Shown piece after piece: positions 62,671 to 64,000 of a stretch of DNA of 64,000 bases. Position 1 is the first letter of the stretch. Each line of letters opens with the position of its first letter. This DNA comes from Microcoleus sp. bin38.metabat.b11b12b14.051 (GTDB lineage Bacteria > Cyanobacteriota > Cyanobacteriia > Cyanobacteriales > Microcoleaceae). Position numbers and translations under genes: made by a program. Under the pieces are notes generated by a model. The model searched no databases, had not been told where the DNA came from, and was given only the letters and a program-made list of their open reading frames with translations. The stretch covers positions 62,001-126,000 of the forward strand of contig NZ_JAAFKD010000006.1 of NCBI RefSeq assembly GCF_013299165.1. Reading direction: 5' to 3'.

Positions 62671-64000
62671 TTAGTTAACGGAATTGAATCTGGCCGTCAA
62701 GGCATCTCGCGCTTGTTCTCGATCGTCAAAATGGACTTTTTCGGTGCCCAAAATCTGATAATCTTCGTGTCCCTTACCTGCAATCAGCACGCCATCGCCG
62801 GGTTTAGCGTCGATAATCGCGCTGCGAATGGCGGCGGCGCGATCGCACATAACGACGGGTTTTACAGTAGCGGGAATGCCTGCGAGCACATCTTCCAAAA
62901 TGCGATCGGGATTTTCGGTACGCGGATTGTCGGAAGTAACAACGGCTACATCGGCTAACTCTGCAACGATTTTACCCATGAGGGGGCGTTTCGTGCGATC
63001 GCGATCGCCACCACAACCAAATACGCAAATCATTTTGCCTGGAATAAACGGCCGCGAAGCCTTCAGCAAGTTCTCCAAACTGTCAGGAGTGTGCGCGTAA
63101 TCGACAATCACGCTAATATCTTGGTCGGGACTAATTTGCACCCGTTCCATACGTCCCGGCACTCCGGAAAATTGAGATAATTTCTCCACAATTGCGGACA
63201 AATCTAAACCCAATTCTAAAACCGCACCGACAGCAGCCAGCATATTGGACAAATTGAACTGACCGACTAAAGGCAAAACAAAAGCAGTTTCACCCTTGGG
63301 AGTGTGGAGCATTCCCTTAACTCCATTCGGCTGATACTGCAAATCATCAGCATACAAATCAGCAGTTTTGTCGCTAGTGCTGTAACTCCAAACTTTATCT
63401 GATTTTAAGCTTTCAACAATCCGCCGCCCGTAGGAGTCGTCAATATTAATTACTGCGCGATTCTTGAGATATTTTTGACTAAATAACAGCGCTTTGGCAT
63501 CAAAATAATCCTCCATATCGCGGTGATAATCGAGATGGTCTTGAGTCAAGTTGGTAAACACAGCAACTTCAAAAGAACAGCCCAAAACTCGCTGCTGCGA
63601 TAAAGCGTGGGAACTGACTTCCATCACGCCGTGTTTGCATCCAGCCGCTACAGCTTCTGCTAGTTGTTTTTGCAAGTCGATCGCAAAAGGTGTAGTGTAA
63701 AGTGCAGTTTGTTGGAAACCCGGCCAGCGAGTGTAAAGCGTGCCGAAAATTGCCGCCGGTAACTGCATTTGATTGAGCAAAAATTCGATTAAATGAGTTG
63801 TGGTAGTTTTGCCGTTAGTCCCGGTAACACCGACAAGTTTTAATTTGCTAGCTGGATTGTCGTAAAATGCGGTGGCTATTTGACCGCAAATTTGAGCCAT
63901 ATCGGCTGCGACAATGACGCAGGGAAGCTCTTCTAGCCCCTCCTTGCTAAGGGGGGGTTGGGGGGGTGTTTTCTCGGCTGCTTGGGTGGAAATTATGGCG
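62671..64000 (-). CDS. murE: UDP-N-acetylmuramoyl-tripeptide synthetase MurE (5' end outside window)
   Basis: Cytoplasmic Mur ligase adding meso-diaminopimelate to UDP-MurNAc-L-Ala-D-Glu in peptidoglycan synthesis. The ATP loop is GVTGTNGKTTTT; the central domain has VMEVSSHALSQ and FTNLTQDHLDYH. The C-terminal domain has DNPRTENP, whose DNPR marks the diaminopimelate-specific type, and ends GKGHEDYQ...HFDDREQARDAL. An internal ATG at 63900 is not the start: the frame stays open to the window edge, where part of the N-terminal domain is visible (AIISTQAAEK, then LPCVIVAADM). Between these two pieces a repeat has added about ten residues (TPPQPPLSKEGLEE). Confidence 0.93.
   Translation of the reverse strand, partial: AIISTQAAEKTPPQPPLSKEGLEELPCVIVAADMAQICGQIATAFYDNPASKLKLVGVTGTNGKTTTTHLIEFLLNQMQLPAAIFGTLYTRWPGFQQTALYTTPFAIDLQKQLAEAVAAGCKHGVMEVSSHALSQQRVLGCSFEVAVFTNLTQDHLDYHRDMEDYFDAKALLFSQKYLKNRAVINIDDSYGRRIVESLKSDKVWSYSTSDKTADLYADDLQYQPNGVKGMLHTPKGETAFVLPLVGQFNLSNMLAAVGAVLELGLDLSAIVEKLSQFSGVPGRMERVQISPDQDISVIVDYAHTPDSLENLLKASRPFIPGKMICVFGCGGDRDRTKRPLMGKIVAELADVAVVTSDNPRTENPDRILEDVLAGIPATVKPVVMCDRAAAIRSAIIDAKPGDGVLIAGKGHEDYQILGTEKVHFDDREQARDALTARFNSVN
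63935..63970. repeat. C-run/G-run palindrome inside murE
   Basis: GCCCCTCCTTGCTAAGGGGG, then GGTTGGGGGGGTG; on the minus strand it reads PPQPPLSKEG in frame within the N-terminal domain of MurE. It gives almost the same peptide as the insertion in the dual kinase gene. Confidence 0.8.

Noticed and set aside
63898-63900. Start of murE at the internal ATG
   Set aside because: The frame continues upstream to the window edge with recognisable N-terminal-domain residues, and a start here would remove most of that domain.

Overview
The window reads as chromosome of a filamentous, probably non-heterocystous cyanobacterium of the Oscillatoria/Microcoleus/Phormidium kind. This is inferred from the very frequent HIP1 octamer GCGATCGC, two tocopherol (vitamin E) genes, a cyanobacterial KtrB potassium channel, a Ser/Thr-His dual kinase of the HstK type, a secretion-domain/CHAT-protease fusion, a PatX-like RGSGR peptide gene (a marker of filamentous, HetR-bearing cyanobacteria) and a very high load of short palindromic repeats and miniature elements. 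No rRNA, tRNA or CRISPR array was seen.

Layout. 0-4.2 kb: ktrB (minus strand), then gamma-tocopherol methyltransferase and homogentisate phytyltransferase (plus strand), the latter flanked by two copies of one miniature inverted-repeat element. 4.4-14.1 kb: one 3238-residue protein with five successive TPR-plus-glycosyltransferase modules and a sixth, GT4-type glycosyltransferase at the C-terminus. 14.4-21.8 kb: a minus-strand metal-efflux locus (short CzcB-like adaptor, CzcA-type RND pump, OmpR-type regulator, sensor kinase). It is split by a large fold-back element between pump and regulator and by an IS605-type TnpB element between regulator and kinase. A decayed 3' end of a second giant TPR-glycosyltransferase gene lies beyond it at 22.07-22.24 kb, so the metal locus separates two related surface-glycosylation genes. 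22.2-23.2 kb: two tandem arrays (8 x 51 bp and 10 x 31 bp) built on the same GGACT/AGTCC palindrome. 23.2-25.6 kb: a glycosyltransferase-methyltransferase-TylF fusion. 25.8-27.4 kb: CobA-HemD fusion for tetrapyrrole synthesis.

27.5-32.3 kb is an accessory stretch: a Doc toxin with its antitoxin, a trypsin-like protease with TPRs, a Uma2 nuclease-like protein, and a PD-(D/E)XK protein preceded by six 215-bp tandem copies of its own leader, start codon and first codons. 32.5-37.6 kb is a 1712-residue TPS-domain/CHAT protease. 37.8-43.4 kb carries coaE, two small secreted-peptide genes (the first ending in ERGSGR, hence PatX-like), tldD and a histidine kinase.

43.8-62.5 kb is a run of minus-strand signalling genes: a six-PAS kinase, two Cache-HAMP hybrid kinases, a receiver-kinase and the 1825-residue Ser/Thr-ATPase-GAF-His kinase. 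Between them are decayed remains of a duplicated hybrid-kinase plus receiver-kinase pair. The window ends inside murE. Short palindromic repeats have also entered coding sequence in frame, in the dual kinase and in murE.

The two items most worth a second look are the leader/5'-end amplification at 30.2-31.6 kb and the secreted ERGSGR peptide gene at 39.1 kb.
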